Shown: positions 9,219 to 18,268, counted from the first letter of the stretch. The stretch is 64,000 nt of DNA from Pseudonocardia sp. C8 (GCF_014267175.1 NZ_JACMTR010000002.1:1562001-1626000), one strand, 5' to 3'. The notes: a model not told the origin generated them from the letters alone. A program made the numbers and translations.

Positions 9219-10742
9219 ATGGTGGACACACTGACCGGCTACGTCGATGCCTGGGCCCGGCACACCCCGGACGCGATCGTCCTCAGCGAGGCGGGGACCG
9301 AGCTCGGCTACGCCGCCCTGCAGCGGCGGATCGACCAGGACGCGGGCAGGCTGCGCGCGCTCGGCGTGGCCCGCGGCGACCGTGTCGCCCTGGCAGGCGT
9401 CAACACGATCGACTGGGTGTGCGCGTTCCTCGGTGCCCTACGGCTGGGTGCCGTCATCGTCCCGCTGAACTCGCGACTCGGCGCGGGGCAGATCCGGCCG
9501 TTGCTCGATCTCCTCGAACCTGCCGTCGTTCTCGCGGACGACACCCAGGAGCCGTTGCTCGAGAGCCTGCCGCCCGGAACGGTTCCGGTGTACCGCATCT
9601 CCGGGAGCGGCGACATGGCCGGCCGGTTCGCGCACGTCCGACCGGAACCGCTGCCCCCGCCGGACATCCGGCCCGAGGACCCCGCCCTGCTCGCGTTCAC
9701 CTCCGGTACCACCGGAGCCCCCAAAGCCGCGATCATCTCGCACGGTTCGCTGCTGGCCTCAGCGCGCAGCTTCCGTCCCCACCTGCGCCTGACGGCCGCA
9801 TCACGGACCACGGTCCTGGTTCCGCTGTTCCACAACACGGGCTACGTGGACCAGCTCGCCCACATGATCGTCGTCGGTGGGCAGGTCGATCTCGTCCGTC
9901 GGTTCGGCCGCAGCGACGCGATCACGGCGATGACCCGACGGCCGCCCGACTACCTGGCGATGGTGCCCAGCATCCTGCGCATGCTCATGCTCACCCCGGA
10001 AGCGGACACGGTGTTCCGCGACTGCACGGTGATCGTGCTGGGCGGTGCCGCGTTGCCCGCGGCATGGAGTGCCGAGATGCGCGCTCGTTGGCCGGAGATC
10101 CGGATCCTGTCGGGCTACGGGCTCACCGAGTTCACCTCGGGGAGCCACGTGCTCCCCGCCGAGATGCTGGGCGCCCACCCCGATGCCGTCGGCTACCCGC
10201 TCGACGGCGTCGGGTGCACCGTCCGCGCGGTGGACGGCACCCCCTGCCGCCCGGGCGAGCCGGGTGAGGTGTGGCTGCGGGGACCGATGCGGATGACCGG
10301 CTACTGGCGCCGCCCGGACGCCACGGCCGCCGCGCTCTCCGGCGAATGGCTTCGAACCGGTGATCTCGGGACGGTCGACGCCGACGGACTGCTGAGACTG
10401 CACGGCCGGATCAACCAGGTGATCAACCGCGGCGGCGAGAAGATCCTCCCCGGTGAACTGGAGGACCTGCTGAGCGCCTCCGACGCCGTCGCCGAGGTCG
10501 CCGTCGTCGGACTCCCGGATCCGCTGCTCGGCGAGCGCGTCGCCGCTGCCGTGGTGCTCAAGTCCGGGCGACGCCTCGACACCGGCCCGTTGCTGCGCCT
10601 CCTCGACGGGAACGTGCCGGACTACGCGATCCCCGAGACCGTCGTCGCGGTCGACGAACTGCCGCGCAACCCGACCGGGAAGGTGGACCGGGCAGGCACC
10701 GCCGAGCTGCTCCGCCACCGCGCCGACCTCTCCACCACCTGA
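9219..10742 (+). CDS. AMP-forming acyl-CoA synthetase (class I adenylate-forming enzyme)
   Basis: The 507-residue protein carries the ATP/AMP signature TSGTTGAPKA at residues 161-170, the YGLTE motif, the GEVWLRG/TGDLG adenylate-binding stretch, and the C-terminal NPTGKVDR with the catalytic lysine. It should activate a carboxylic acid to an acyl-adenylate and then an acyl-CoA. The substrate is unknown; overall it resembles medium/long-chain and aromatic acid ligases. It sits between the saccharopine-dehydrogenase-like gene and the hydantoinase genes, with the next start only 15 bases downstream behind a GGAGGAA site. This suggests one transcript. Confidence 0.92.
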   Translation: MVDTLTGYVDAWARHTPDAIVLSEAGTELGYAALQRRIDQDAGRLRALGVARGDRVALAGVNTIDWVCAFLGALRLGAVIVPLNSRLGAGQIRPLLDLLEPAVVLADDTQEPLLESLPPGTVPVYRISGSGDMAGRFAHVRPEPLPPPDIRPEDPALLAFTSGTTGAPKAAIISHGSLLASARSFRPHLRLTAASRTTVLVPLFHNTGYVDQLAHMIVVGGQVDLVRRFGRSDAITAMTRRPPDYLAMVPSILRMLMLTPEADTVFRDCTVIVLGGAALPAAWSAEMRARWPEIRILSGYGLTEFTSGSHVLPAEMLGAHPDAVGYPLDGVGCTVRAVDGTPCRPGEPGEVWLRGPMRMTGYWRRPDATAAALSGEWLRTGDLGTVDADGLLRLHGRINQVINRGGEKILPGELEDLLSASDAVAEVAVVGLPDPLLGERVAAAVVLKSGRRLDTGPLLRLLDGNVPDYAIPETVVAVDELPRNPTGKVDRAGTAELLRHRADLSTT

Positions 10743-10757
10743 TCCGGAGGAACCTCC

Positions 10758-12833
10758 ATGGGCACACGCATCACCGTCGACACCGGTGGCACCTTCACCG
10801 ACGTCGTCGTCGCGGACGGCTCGGGCTCACTGTCCCTCGGCAAGGCACTCACCGATCAGCAGCGCATCTCCACCAGCATCCGCGAGGGCCTCGCGGCCGC
10901 CTGCGAGCCGCTGGGGCGCTCCGCGGACGACGTGCTCCGGGAGGCGGACGTCTTCGTCTATGCCACCACCCGCGCGACCAACGCCATTCTGGAGGGGACG
11001 ACGGCACGCACCGCGCTGCTGACGACGGCGGGCTTTCCCGACGTCCTCGTCCTGCGCGAGGGCGGACGCAGCGACGCGTTCGACTTCACCGTGCCGTTCC
11101 CCGAGCCGTACATCCCGCGGCGGCTGACCTTCGAGATCACCGAGCGGATCGGCGCCGAAGGCGGGGTGGTCCGCGAGCTCGACGAGGCAGCGGCGGTCGA
11201 GACCATCCGCGGCCTCGCCGAGCGGGGCGTGGAGGCCGTCGCGGTCTGCCTGCTGTGGTCCATCGCGAACCCGGCCCACGAGGTGCGGCTCGGGGAGCTC
11301 CTCGCCGAGCACCTGCCGGGCGTGCCGGTGACGCTCTCGCACAGGCTCAACCCGATCCTGCGGGAGTACCGCCGCGCCTCGGCGACCGCGATCGACGCCT
11401 CGCTCAAGCCACTCATGCAGGCCCACCTCGCCGGCCTCGAGCAGGACCTGCGCGCGCACGGATTCGGCGGTGAGCTGATGGCCGCGACATCCTTCGGCGG
11501 TGTGATGCACGTCGGTGACCTGGCCGAGCGGCCCATCTACAGTGCCCGCTCGGGGCCGTCGATGGCGCCGGTTGCCGGCCGCGCCTACGCGGGCGAGCAG
11601 GCGGCTCGTCACGATGTCATCGTCTGCGACACCGGTGGGACGTCGTTCGACGTGAGCCTCGTGCACAACGGCGAGATCGTCTTCACCAGGGAGACCTGGC
11701 TCGGCGGCACCTACTCCGGCCACCTCACCGGGCTCGCATCGGTCGACGCGCGCAGCATCGGGGCGGGCGGCGGATCGATCGCCTGGGTCGACCCGGGAGG
11801 GCTGCTGCGCGTCGGTCCGCGCAGCGCCGGCTCCGAACCCGGTCCCGCCGCCTACGGCCGTGGCGGAACCCTGCCGACGGTCACCGACGCGGCGACGGTG
11901 CTCGGCTACCTCAACCCGGACACGTTCCACGCAGGCCGGATGCGACTCGACGCCGACGCGGCCCGCGCCGCCGTCGGCAAGCTGGGCGCCGAGCTCGGCC
12001 TCGACACCGAAGCATGCGCGGCGGCGATCTTCGCCATCGCGAACGAGCACATGGTCCGGGCCATCCAGGAGCTGACGGTCAACGAGGGCGTCGATCCCCG
12101 CGACGGGCTCGTCGTCGCCGGGGGTGGCGCGGGTGGCCTCAACACCGTGGCCATCATGCGCGAGCTCGGTTGCCGCCGGGTTCTCGTGCCGCGCACCGCG
12201 GGCGGGCTGAGCGCGTGCGGCGCGCAGTTCTCCGACATCATCCAGGAGTACTCGGCCACCCGGCCGACGTCATCGGCCGCGTTCGACTTCGACGGCGTCG
12301 AGGCGGTACTGGCGGGGCTGCGCCGTCGGGCACAGGACGCGGTCGTCGGACTGCAGGCGCGTGGTTACACCAAGTCCCGGATGCAGCTGGCGGTCGAGGC
12401 GCGCTACCAGCAGCAGAACTGGGAGATCGAGGTTGTCCTGCCGTCGACCGGGATCGCCTCGGCCTCGGACGTGGACGCGCTCGTCACGGCCTTCCACGAC
12501 GAGCACGAGCGCCTCTTCATGGTCCGCGACCCCGACTCGCCCGTCGAATGCCTCGTCTGGCGGCTGCGGCTGGTGATGGAAACCGGCGCCCCGGCTCCCG
12601 CCGCCACGCCCGTCGAAGGTCCGGTCGAGGCCGCCGTTCACGCGCGCAGGCCCGCGGTGTTCGACGGGAGCGTGCACGACACCGCCGTCGTGGCCGGGAC
12701 CGACCTGCGCCCCGGCAACACCCTCGCCGGCCCGGCCGTCATCGAGGAACCCACGACCACGATCGTCCTGCCGCCCGGCGCGACGGCCGTGGTCACCGCC
12801 ACCGGCGACTACCTGATCGAGGTCGGATCATGA
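10758..12833 (+). CDS. hyuA: Hydantoinase/oxoprolinase family protein, subunit A
   Basis: The 691-residue protein has the ASKHA-type phosphate-binding repeats of HyuA enzymes: DTGGTFTDVVV at residues 8-18 and DTGGTSFDVSL near residue 297. It also has the conserved stretches YATTRATNAILEG, LSHRLNPILREYRRASATAI and the GAGGGSIAWVD loop. This family uses ATP to open or carboxylate lactam, hydantoin or ketone substrates together with a B subunit (N-methylhydantoinase, acetone or acetophenone carboxylase, 5-oxoprolinase). Start ATG at 10758 with GGAGGAA. Its stop overlaps the start of the B-subunit gene by ATGA. Neighbouring ligase and TetR suggest a degradation path; exact substrate unknown. Confidence 0.93.
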   Translation: MGTRITVDTGGTFTDVVVADGSGSLSLGKALTDQQRISTSIREGLAAACEPLGRSADDVLREADVFVYATTRATNAILEGTTARTALLTTAGFPDVLVLREGGRSDAFDFTVPFPEPYIPRRLTFEITERIGAEGGVVRELDEAAAVETIRGLAERGVEAVAVCLLWSIANPAHEVRLGELLAEHLPGVPVTLSHRLNPILREYRRASATAIDASLKPLMQAHLAGLEQDLRAHGFGGELMAATSFGGVMHVGDLAERPIYSARSGPSMAPVAGRAYAGEQAARHDVIVCDTGGTSFDVSLVHNGEIVFTRETWLGGTYSGHLTGLASVDARSIGAGGGSIAWVDPGGLLRVGPRSAGSEPGPAAYGRGGTLPTVTDAATVLGYLNPDTFHAGRMRLDADAARAAVGKLGAELGLDTEACAAAIFAIANEHMVRAIQELTVNEGVDPRDGLVVAGGGAGGLNTVAIMRELGCRRVLVPRTAGGLSACGAQFSDIIQEYSATRPTSSAAFDFDGVEAVLAGLRRRAQDAVVGLQARGYTKSRMQLAVEARYQQQNWEIEVVLPSTGIASASDVDALVTAFHDEHERLFMVRDPDSPVECLVWRLRLVMETGAPAPAATPVEGPVEAAVHARRPAVFDGSVHDTAVVAGTDLRPGNTLAGPAVIEEPTTTIVLPPGATAVVTATGDYLIEVGS

Positions 12834-14605
12834 CGCACACCGTCGAGGACCCCACCCTGCTCGCGATCCTCGCCAACCGGCTCGAGGCGATCGGACGCGA
12901 GATGACCAACACGATGCTGCGCACCGCCCGGTCGGCGGTCATCGGCACGGCCAGGGACTTCTCCTGCTCGATCGTCACGGGGGACGACCGGCTGCTGGCC
13001 TCCAGCGCCGGGCTTCCGGTCCACATCTTCGGGTCCCACCTGCAGTCGGCCGCGATGCGGGAGCTGCATCCGGATCTCCGCGACGGCGACGCCTACCTGC
13101 ACAACGACCCGTACCTGGGCAACACCCACCACGCCGACCACACCATCCTGGTGCCGGTCTTCGTCGACGGGGAGCACCTGTTCACGGCCGTCGCGAAGGC
13201 CCACCAGGCCGACATCGGCAACTCGCAACCCACCACGTACATGCCGTTCGCCCGCGACGTCTACGAAGAGGGCGCGATCAGCTTCCCCTGCGTCCGTATC
13301 CAGCGCGACCGGACCGACATCGCGGAGATCATCCGGATGGCGCGCAGGCGCATCCGGGTCCCCGGGGTGTGGTACGGCGACTACCTTGCCGCGTTGGGCG
13401 CGGCCCGTATCGGGGAACGACGGCTCCAGGAGCTCGTCGAGCGCTACGGCGCGGACACGATCCGGCAGTTCGTCGAGAGCTGGTTCGACTACTCCGAGCG
13501 TCGGATGCGGGAGGGCCTTCGGGCCATTCCCTCCGGTCGCTACGTCGGGCGGGCGACCCACGATCCCGTTCCGGGCGTCGAGGAGGGCGTGCCGGTCACC
13601 GTCATCGCGGACGTCGACGCCGAGCACGGCCACGTCGTGATCGACCTGCGGGACAACCCCGACTGCGTGCCTGCCGGGCTGAACCAGAGCGAGGCGACCG
13701 CCACCAACAGCGTCGTCACGGGCCTGTTCAACGTGCTCGACAGCGACATCCCGCACAACGCGGGCAGCTTCCGCTGCATCGAGGTGCTCCTGCGGGAGAA
13801 CTGCGTGGTCGGCATCCCGCTCCACCCCACCTCCTGCTCGATGGCGACCACCAACGTGGCCGACCGGCTGGTGAACGCGACCCAGGCCGCGTTCGCCGAC
13901 GTCGGCGGCCGCGGGCTCGCGCACGGCGGAGCGGCCATGGGCGCGGAGTTCGGCGTCATCTCGGGTACCGATCCGCGCCGGGGCGACGGGCCGTACGTCA
14001 ACCAGATCGTGCTGGGCAACAACGGCGGTGGGGCGGCCGCGGACACCGACGGCTGGCTGACCCTCGCCCTGCCGGTGACCGGCGGGGTGCTGAACCGCGA
14101 CTCGGTCGAGGTGATCGAGGAGAAGTACCCGGTGCTCGTCGAGTCCCTCCGCTTGATCACCGACGGCGGCGGCGCCGGCCGGCGGCGAGGCGCACCACCC
14201 GCCGAGGTCGTCTACGGACCCCGCGAGTCACCGATGTTCGTGGCGTTCGCCGGCGACGGCGCCCACAACCCGGCGAAGGGCGTGTGCGGAGCCCGGGACG
14301 GGCTCGCTGCCACGGCCCAGGTCCTCGGCCGGACGGCGGAACCGATCGACATCCCGACCATCGGCGTCGAGCAGCTCGTCCCCGGCGAGCGCCTGCGGGC
14401 GAACGCCGCGGGCGGCGGAGGATACGGCGACCCGCTCGACCGCGAACCCGAACTGGTCCGCACCGATGTGCTCGAAGGCTGGGTGTCCAGCACCGCCGCG
14501 CACGACGTCTACGGGGTGGTCCTGACCGGGGGCATCGACGACGAGACCCTGGCCGTCGACCGACCCGCGACCACCGAGCTCCGCCGACGACGCCGACCGT
14601 CCTGA
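12830..14605 (+). CDS. hyuB: Hydantoinase/oxoprolinase family protein, subunit B
   Basis: 591 residues from the ATG at 12830, which overlaps the TGA of hyuA by ATGA; longer frames upstream are shadows of hyuA. Family marks include the ARDFSCSIV and DAYLHNDPYLGNTHHADH stretch (about residues 84-105), the GDIGN-like HQADIGNSQP region, and the Gly-rich end (ANAAGGGGYGDPLDRE). HyuB works as a heteromeric partner of HyuA in ATP-dependent hydrolysis or carboxylation. No gamma subunit or third carboxylase subunit is seen nearby, which favours a hydantoinase/oxoprolinase-like role over acetone carboxylase. Last gene of the cluster. Confidence 0.93.
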   Translation: MTHTVEDPTLLAILANRLEAIGREMTNTMLRTARSAVIGTARDFSCSIVTGDDRLLASSAGLPVHIFGSHLQSAAMRELHPDLRDGDAYLHNDPYLGNTHHADHTILVPVFVDGEHLFTAVAKAHQADIGNSQPTTYMPFARDVYEEGAISFPCVRIQRDRTDIAEIIRMARRRIRVPGVWYGDYLAALGAARIGERRLQELVERYGADTIRQFVESWFDYSERRMREGLRAIPSGRYVGRATHDPVPGVEEGVPVTVIADVDAEHGHVVIDLRDNPDCVPAGLNQSEATATNSVVTGLFNVLDSDIPHNAGSFRCIEVLLRENCVVGIPLHPTSCSMATTNVADRLVNATQAAFADVGGRGLAHGGAAMGAEFGVISGTDPRRGDGPYVNQIVLGNNGGGAAADTDGWLTLALPVTGGVLNRDSVEVIEEKYPVLVESLRLITDGGGAGRRRGAPPAEVVYGPRESPMFVAFAGDGAHNPAKGVCGARDGLAATAQVLGRTAEPIDIPTIGVEQLVPGERLRANAAGGGGYGDPLDREPELVRTDVLEGWVSSTAAHDVYGVVLTGGIDDETLAVDRPATTELRRRRRPS

Positions 14606-15176
14606 CCTCACACGTCCGGTCCCAGCTCGGTCACGTTGGACCTCCTCTTCTCCGCGTTGCGGGAACGACGCTTGACAGCGTGTGATGTCCGTCGCAGGAT
14701 TGGTCAATCGACTCAGTCGTGTGGCCAAGCTTGGGTGGGCGTCGAGTGGACCGGACGAGTTCCCCGAAGTCGGAAGGGCCGGATGACCGAAGTGACGCCG
14801 TCCATCGGGACGTCACCTGCGGGTACCGCAGGTACCGACCTCAGGATCGAGGACGGTGCGAGCTCGGTCGTGCGGCTACCGACCGGTGCGCCGGTGAACC
14901 CGAGTGGAGGCCCCTGGGCAGGCTGGATCGCCATCACGTCGTCATGGCCACCGGTGGTCGGGGGCCGGTCGGCACGGTTCCGATCCGATGCCGTCGAGGG
15001 AGAGCAGCTGAGATGGTGATGGCCGAGAAGGCGTCCGGATCCGCGCAGAAGGGCACTGAGTCGTCGGCGCCGGTACGGCAGGTCTGACGGCGGCCACCGT
15101 GACCGGTGAACGTGGCCGTCGGCCGACATTCGCCCCCGGATCCGGACCGGACCCGGCCGGCCGGGTCGCCGCGCCG
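14606..15176. other. Intergenic region between the hydantoinase genes and the TIM-barrel gene
   Basis: No convincing gene. Frames such as 14783-15019 (78 aa) lack a ribosome site and recognisable composition. A sigma-70-like promoter candidate is listed separately at 14672-14700. I saw no strong terminator hairpin for the converging transcripts. Confidence 0.4.
14672..14700 (+). promoter_or_regulatory. Promoter-like TTGACA box without an obvious gene
   Basis: A perfect -35 hexamer TTGACA (14672-14677) is followed after 17 bases by CAGGAT (14695-14700), a weak -10. No supported gene follows for 1.5 kb on this strand, so it may drive a small RNA, an unrecognised short ORF, or nothing. Confidence 0.3.
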
Positions 15177-16100
15177 TCACCCCTCGACGGTGATCAGCGG
15201 ACGCAGCGTGCGGTGGCCGAGTTCGATCCCGGTGCGCACCTGCTCGGGGCCATCGCCCCACACCGGGTCCTCGTGCTCGATGGACACGACGCCGTCGTAG
15301 CCGCCCTCGTGCAGCACGTCGACCAACCGGCGCCAGTCGATCTCTCCGAGGCCGGTCGCCCGGTAGCGCCACCACGGCTCACCCGGTTCGCCGGCTCCCT
15401 CGACCGCGCCGGGGTAGCCGTACCGGTCACGGACGTCCGGGAACGTCTCGACATCCTTGGCCTCGACATGGCGGACCCGGTGGACGTGGGGACGCAGCGC
15501 GGCGATCGGGTCGATGCCCAGCGGCGGCAGGTGGGACGGGTCGAAGTTCAGCCACAGACCGAGGTCGAAGGCCCACTCCCAGAGCTGGGGCGAGTACGCC
15601 AGGTTGCCGGGGTAGCCGTCGGGGTGCCAGTCCGGTTTGGGGCAGTTCTCGACCATGAGGTCGACCCCGAGCTCGCCCGCGTGCTCCACGAGCGGGGTGA
15701 GCACCGTCTCCGCGTCGGCGAGGTCGGCGGCGACACCGACGGACGGGTTGCGGCCCACGAACATGCTGACCGGGGCACCGCCGAGGTCAGCGGCCGCGTC
15801 GATGCACGCGTGGAGGTGGCGGTGCACCCGGGCGCGGCGCGCGGGGTCGGGGTGCAGCGGGTTGTCGTTGTAGGCCAGGGCCGACAACGTCAGATCGTGG
15901 CGGCCGAACAGGCTGCGCACCCGCTCAGCCGTGCCGGGATCGCACCGCGTCGCATCCAGATGGGTCGCCGCGCCCGGTTCGGTCGAGCCCGCCGGCCACG
16001 CCGCCACCTGCAGCGCCTGCAACCCAGAGTCCTCCGCCCAGCGGGCGAGATCCTCCAGCCGCTCGTCGGGTAGCGCTGCTGTCAACATGCCCACACGCAT
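15177..16100 (-). CDS. Sugar phosphate isomerase/epimerase-family TIM barrel protein
   Basis: The 307-residue protein has the xylose-isomerase-like/AP-endonuclease-2 barrel pattern. A metal-site glutamate sits in LMVENCPK, an Asp/His pair in LNFDPSHLP, HVEAKDVETF follows, and a late glutamate lies in SIEHEDP. These residues typically bind one divalent metal for isomerising or epimerising sugars and related polyols. ATG at 16100 has AGGAGGTGG upstream; longer frames lack a site. It stands alone, facing away from the ChaB-like gene at 16282. Substrate unknown, perhaps inositol or another sugar acid by family analogy. Confidence 0.88.
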   Translation of the reverse strand: MRVGMLTAALPDERLEDLARWAEDSGLQALQVAAWPAGSTEPGAATHLDATRCDPGTAERVRSLFGRHDLTLSALAYNDNPLHPDPARRARVHRHLHACIDAAADLGGAPVSMFVGRNPSVGVAADLADAETVLTPLVEHAGELGVDLMVENCPKPDWHPDGYPGNLAYSPQLWEWAFDLGLWLNFDPSHLPPLGIDPIAALRPHVHRVRHVEAKDVETFPDVRDRYGYPGAVEGAGEPGEPWWRYRATGLGEIDWRRLVDVLHEGGYDGVVSIEHEDPVWGDGPEQVRTGIELGHRTLRPLITVEG

Positions 16101-16281
16101 GCACGACCACCTCCTGGTCGGGGCTACCCGCACCGGCGCGCTCCGCACCTCCCCGCGACCGTGGCGCCGTCCGTGATCTGTCCTCGGGCAGGGCGCAGTC
16201 GCCGACGTCCTTCGTCCGAGCGACTCACGGCCGCGGCACCGGGTACCCGCCCGCGACACCGACCTCGAAGAGGTGGGGCAG

Positions 16282-16719
16282 ATGCCGGGCAAGCACGAGC
16301 AGGCCGAACAGATGCGCGACGACGTTCCGTCGACGATCGCGCGTTCGGACGACAAGGCCGTGCGCACCTACAAGAAGGCGTTCGAGTCGGCGGAGGACAC
16401 CTACGGCAGCGGCGAGCGCGCACGTCGCACGGCGTTCTCGGCGTTGAAGCACACGCACGAGAAGGTCGGAGACCACTGGGAGCCCAAGGAGGGCGCGGGT
16501 CCGTCCGACCCGCAGGCCGAGAAGGGCGCCGGCGAGGTCCGCCGCGGCGACAGCAGCGAGACGGCATCCGGGGTGGACACGAACGCCGCGAAGGATCATC
16601 TCGTCGACGTCGCCGAGCGCCTGGGCATCCAGACCCCGCAGAACCTGAAGAAGCCGGACCTCGTCGCCGCGATCGAGAAGGCCAACGCCGGCGCGACCCG
16701 CAGGGCCCGTGAGCGCTAG
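16282..16719 (+). CDS. ChaB-like protein with Rho-N-like C-terminal segment
   Basis: The 145-residue protein has a ChaB-type N-terminal half (DDVPSTIARSDDKAVRTYKK, AFESAEDTYG, then RRTAFSALKHTHEKVGDHW), matching the family's characteristic order. After a charged linker comes a short helical region at about residues 105-140 (LVDVAERLGIQTPQNLKKPD) resembling the Rho N-terminal/SAP-like fold. ChaB proteins have no settled function; they are often stress-linked. ATG at 16282 is preferred over GTG at 16273 because GAGGTGGGG lies just upstream. Monocistronic by position. Confidence 0.85.
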   Translation: MPGKHEQAEQMRDDVPSTIARSDDKAVRTYKKAFESAEDTYGSGERARRTAFSALKHTHEKVGDHWEPKEGAGPSDPQAEKGAGEVRRGDSSETASGVDTNAAKDHLVDVAERLGIQTPQNLKKPDLVAAIEKANAGATRRARER

Positions 16720-16882
16720 CCGGCCGGCGCCAGGTCCGGGTATGACGACGTCGACCCGCCCTCGCAGACCAGCCGCCCGGGCGCGGTCAGCTGCCTGCAA
16801 CTGGTGAGGCAGTGTCGGAGCGGTCCCGCGCGGGTACGACGAGGCCGACCAGAAGACCAGCATCGACGAAGGCAGGACACAC

Positions 16883-17059
16883 ATGGGACTGATGGACAAG
16901 CTGCGTGAGATCTTCAACCGCCCGAGCCGGGCTCCGGAGACCGCGGGGCCCAGAGTCGTCGACGAGCCCGACGCCAAGAGCACCCCGTCCCGCGCCGCCA
17001 CCACCGACGAGCGCACCGTCGGCACCGATACCCGCGTCCGGCGCGACGAAGCGCGCTGA
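16883..17059 (+). CDS. Small hydrophilic protein (58 aa), unknown
   Basis: A short gene starting at the ATG at 16883 behind GGCAGGACAC. It encodes a 58-residue protein with an amphipathic N-terminal helix (MGLMDKLREIFNRPSR) and a charged, Thr/Arg/Asp-rich remainder ending DTRVRRDEAR. No domain recognised; similar short proteins with a start of this sort exist in actinomycetes by impression only. It follows the ChaB-like gene by 163 bases and may share its stress context. Coding is supported by start, ribosome site and clean frame, but not proven. Confidence 0.5.
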   Translation: MGLMDKLREIFNRPSRAPETAGPRVVDEPDAKSTPSRAATTDERTVGTDTRVRRDEAR

Positions 17060-17516
17060 CGACTCCTCGCCACCGGGGCCGCGGCCCACGAAGCCACGCG
17101 GCCGGCGGCCCAGCGGCCTTGCTCGGCGACGTCGACGGGCTCGACACCGCCGGGAGTGCGAGCGCCGTCTCGGCGACCAGTTTCTGGAGTGGGACCTCGC
17201 CATGTCAGGCCGGGGTGCGGGCATCGTCGATCAGAGGTCGCCAGGCGGCGCGGACCCAGGGGGGCGCGCGTGGGTCGGGTCCAACCGCCTTGTCACGACA
17301 TCCTGAAAGGGGTCGCCGAGTAGCTCGAACTCGGCTCCGGCCCGGACACCCGGGCACCGGGAGGGCCGCGGGCGGGCTGTTGCTCGTGCTGGCGGTCGTC
17401 GTCGCGTTCGCCGTCCGTCGGCTGTGGCGCGGTCTGCGACGGTTCGTCGGGAACAACCAGCATCTCCTCAACCGCGCCCGCGACGAGCTGCAGACCCGGA
17501 ACATGTGCGCGCGAGC
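17060..17516. other. Poorly coding stretch with a possible one-helix remnant
   Basis: A plus frame ending at the TGA at 17518-17520 contains a credible transmembrane segment and basic tail (GGLLLVLAVVVAFAVRRLW, GLRRFVGNNQHLLNRARDEL) from about 17370. It has no convincing start or ribosome site. It may be the end of a small membrane protein whose beginning is lost. Its stop overlaps the next start by ATGA, which supports it as a former gene pair. Confidence 0.35.
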
Positions 17517-17639
17517 ATGACAGCGGGCACCGACCGGGACGTCCGAGCGCTGGGCGAGTCCACCTCGGACGGCGCCGCGGCCCTCCGCGCGGGTATCGAG
17601 TTCCTGCAGGCGCAGGTCCGCAGCCGCCCCGATCAATGA
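17517..17639 (+). pseudogene. Small ORF cut off by recombination with a GntR fragment
   Basis: ATG at 17517 overlaps the preceding stop by ATGA and gives a 40-residue chain (MTAGTDRDVRALGESTSDGA, then AALRAGIEFLQAQVRSR). It stops inside GATCAATGAT, which is already part of the reversed GntR-like fragment starting at 17630. The reading frame therefore appears truncated at the junction. Original product unknown. Confidence 0.4.
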
Positions 17640-17767
17640 TGAACGTGTTTCGCGCGGCCGAGCGGAGCGCGAAATGGAACTCGGTATTGAGCCGCCCGAC
17701 GAGAGGTAGGTCGCCCGCGTCGATGGCTTGACGGCATTCGACGAGCGAGAGCGTCATGTTCTCGATG
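17630..17767 (-). pseudogene. Fragment of a GntR/FCD regulator, copy of part of the gene at 21194-21871
   Basis: Read on the minus strand this 138-bp piece matches bases 21537-21672 with only scattered differences (about nine in ten bases by eye). Shared words include GACATCGAGAACATGACGCT, CTCGTCGAATGCCGTCA and GCGCGAAACA. It encodes DIENMTLSLVECRQAIDAGD and then FHFALRSAARNTFIID, the middle of the FCD ligand domain. Start, helix-turn-helix and end are missing. It lies reversed 4 kb from the intact gene. Confidence 0.85.
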
Positions 17768-17774
17768 TCGTCGC

Positions 17775-17880
17775 CCGGCCCACAGGTCCTCGATGTGCAG
17801 TGTCGCCGGGCCCTCGTGCACGCCGATGTCGGCGATCTGGCCATCGGAGCGGACCAGGTCCGCAGCCAGCCCGAAGGCTG
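17775..17880 (-). pseudogene. Fragment resembling a zinc-dependent alcohol dehydrogenase
   Basis: The minus strand reads AFGLAADLVRSDGQIADIGV followed by HEGPATLHIEDLWA. This corresponds to the cofactor-domain stretch of medium-chain Zn alcohol dehydrogenases, usually of the form LVRPGGHVANIGVHG then PATLHLEDLW. Only about 35 residues match, in a different frame from the adjacent GntR piece, and no catalytic zinc motif is seen. It is debris, recognised from memory of the family, so moderate confidence. Confidence 0.5.
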
Positions 17881-18220
17881 CCAGAACCTGGGTGTTCCGT
17901 CGCCACCGGACAACGGGGTGCCGGTCGTCGGAAGCACGCAGCTTCCGAGCTCCGACGGCTGTCATGTCCAGGTAGCCGTTACGCAGGGTGCAGATTCGGG
18001 CCGTGCCGGCGTTCTCGCCAACCTGTCGTGGTGACCGTCGGCCTGAGCTCTCCCGGTTTACCGGAGTCCGGTGCGGAGGCGTCCTGCACCGAGGCCAGCC
18101 ACAGCGCGCCTTCCCCGATGACCAGCCGCGTGAGACCGGCGCCCCAGTCGTTCCGGCGACGGTGACCCGCCGGGCTGACGACCAGATCACCACGAGATCC
18201 GTTGCGGTTGCAGGCAACCA

Positions 18221-18230
18221 GTGTATACAC
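18221..18230. promoter_or_regulatory. Palindrome GTGTATACAC, possible GntR/FCD operator
   Basis: A perfect 10-bp palindrome of the TGTATACA type used by FadR-subfamily GntR regulators. It lies 138 bases before the allantoicase start and just upstream of the promoter candidate. The intact GntR gene at 21194-21871 is the obvious candidate binder. Confidence 0.35.
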
Positions 18231-18238
18231 GCCGCCCG

Positions 18239-18268
18239 TTGACGAGTCGGACAATACTCGGCGACTAT
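18239..18268 (+). promoter_or_regulatory. Candidate promoter of the allantoicase gene
   Basis: TTGACG (18239-18244), an 18-base spacer and GACTAT (18263-18268) resemble a sigma-70-type promoter. The spacer contains a CGAGT...ACTCG inverted repeat. Position about 100 bases before the ATG suits a leader of moderate length. Confidence 0.3.

Noticed and set aside
14783..15019. 78-residue plus-strand ORF after the TTGACA box
   Set aside because: Weak start, no ribosome site, no recognisable domain; could not be supported as a gene.
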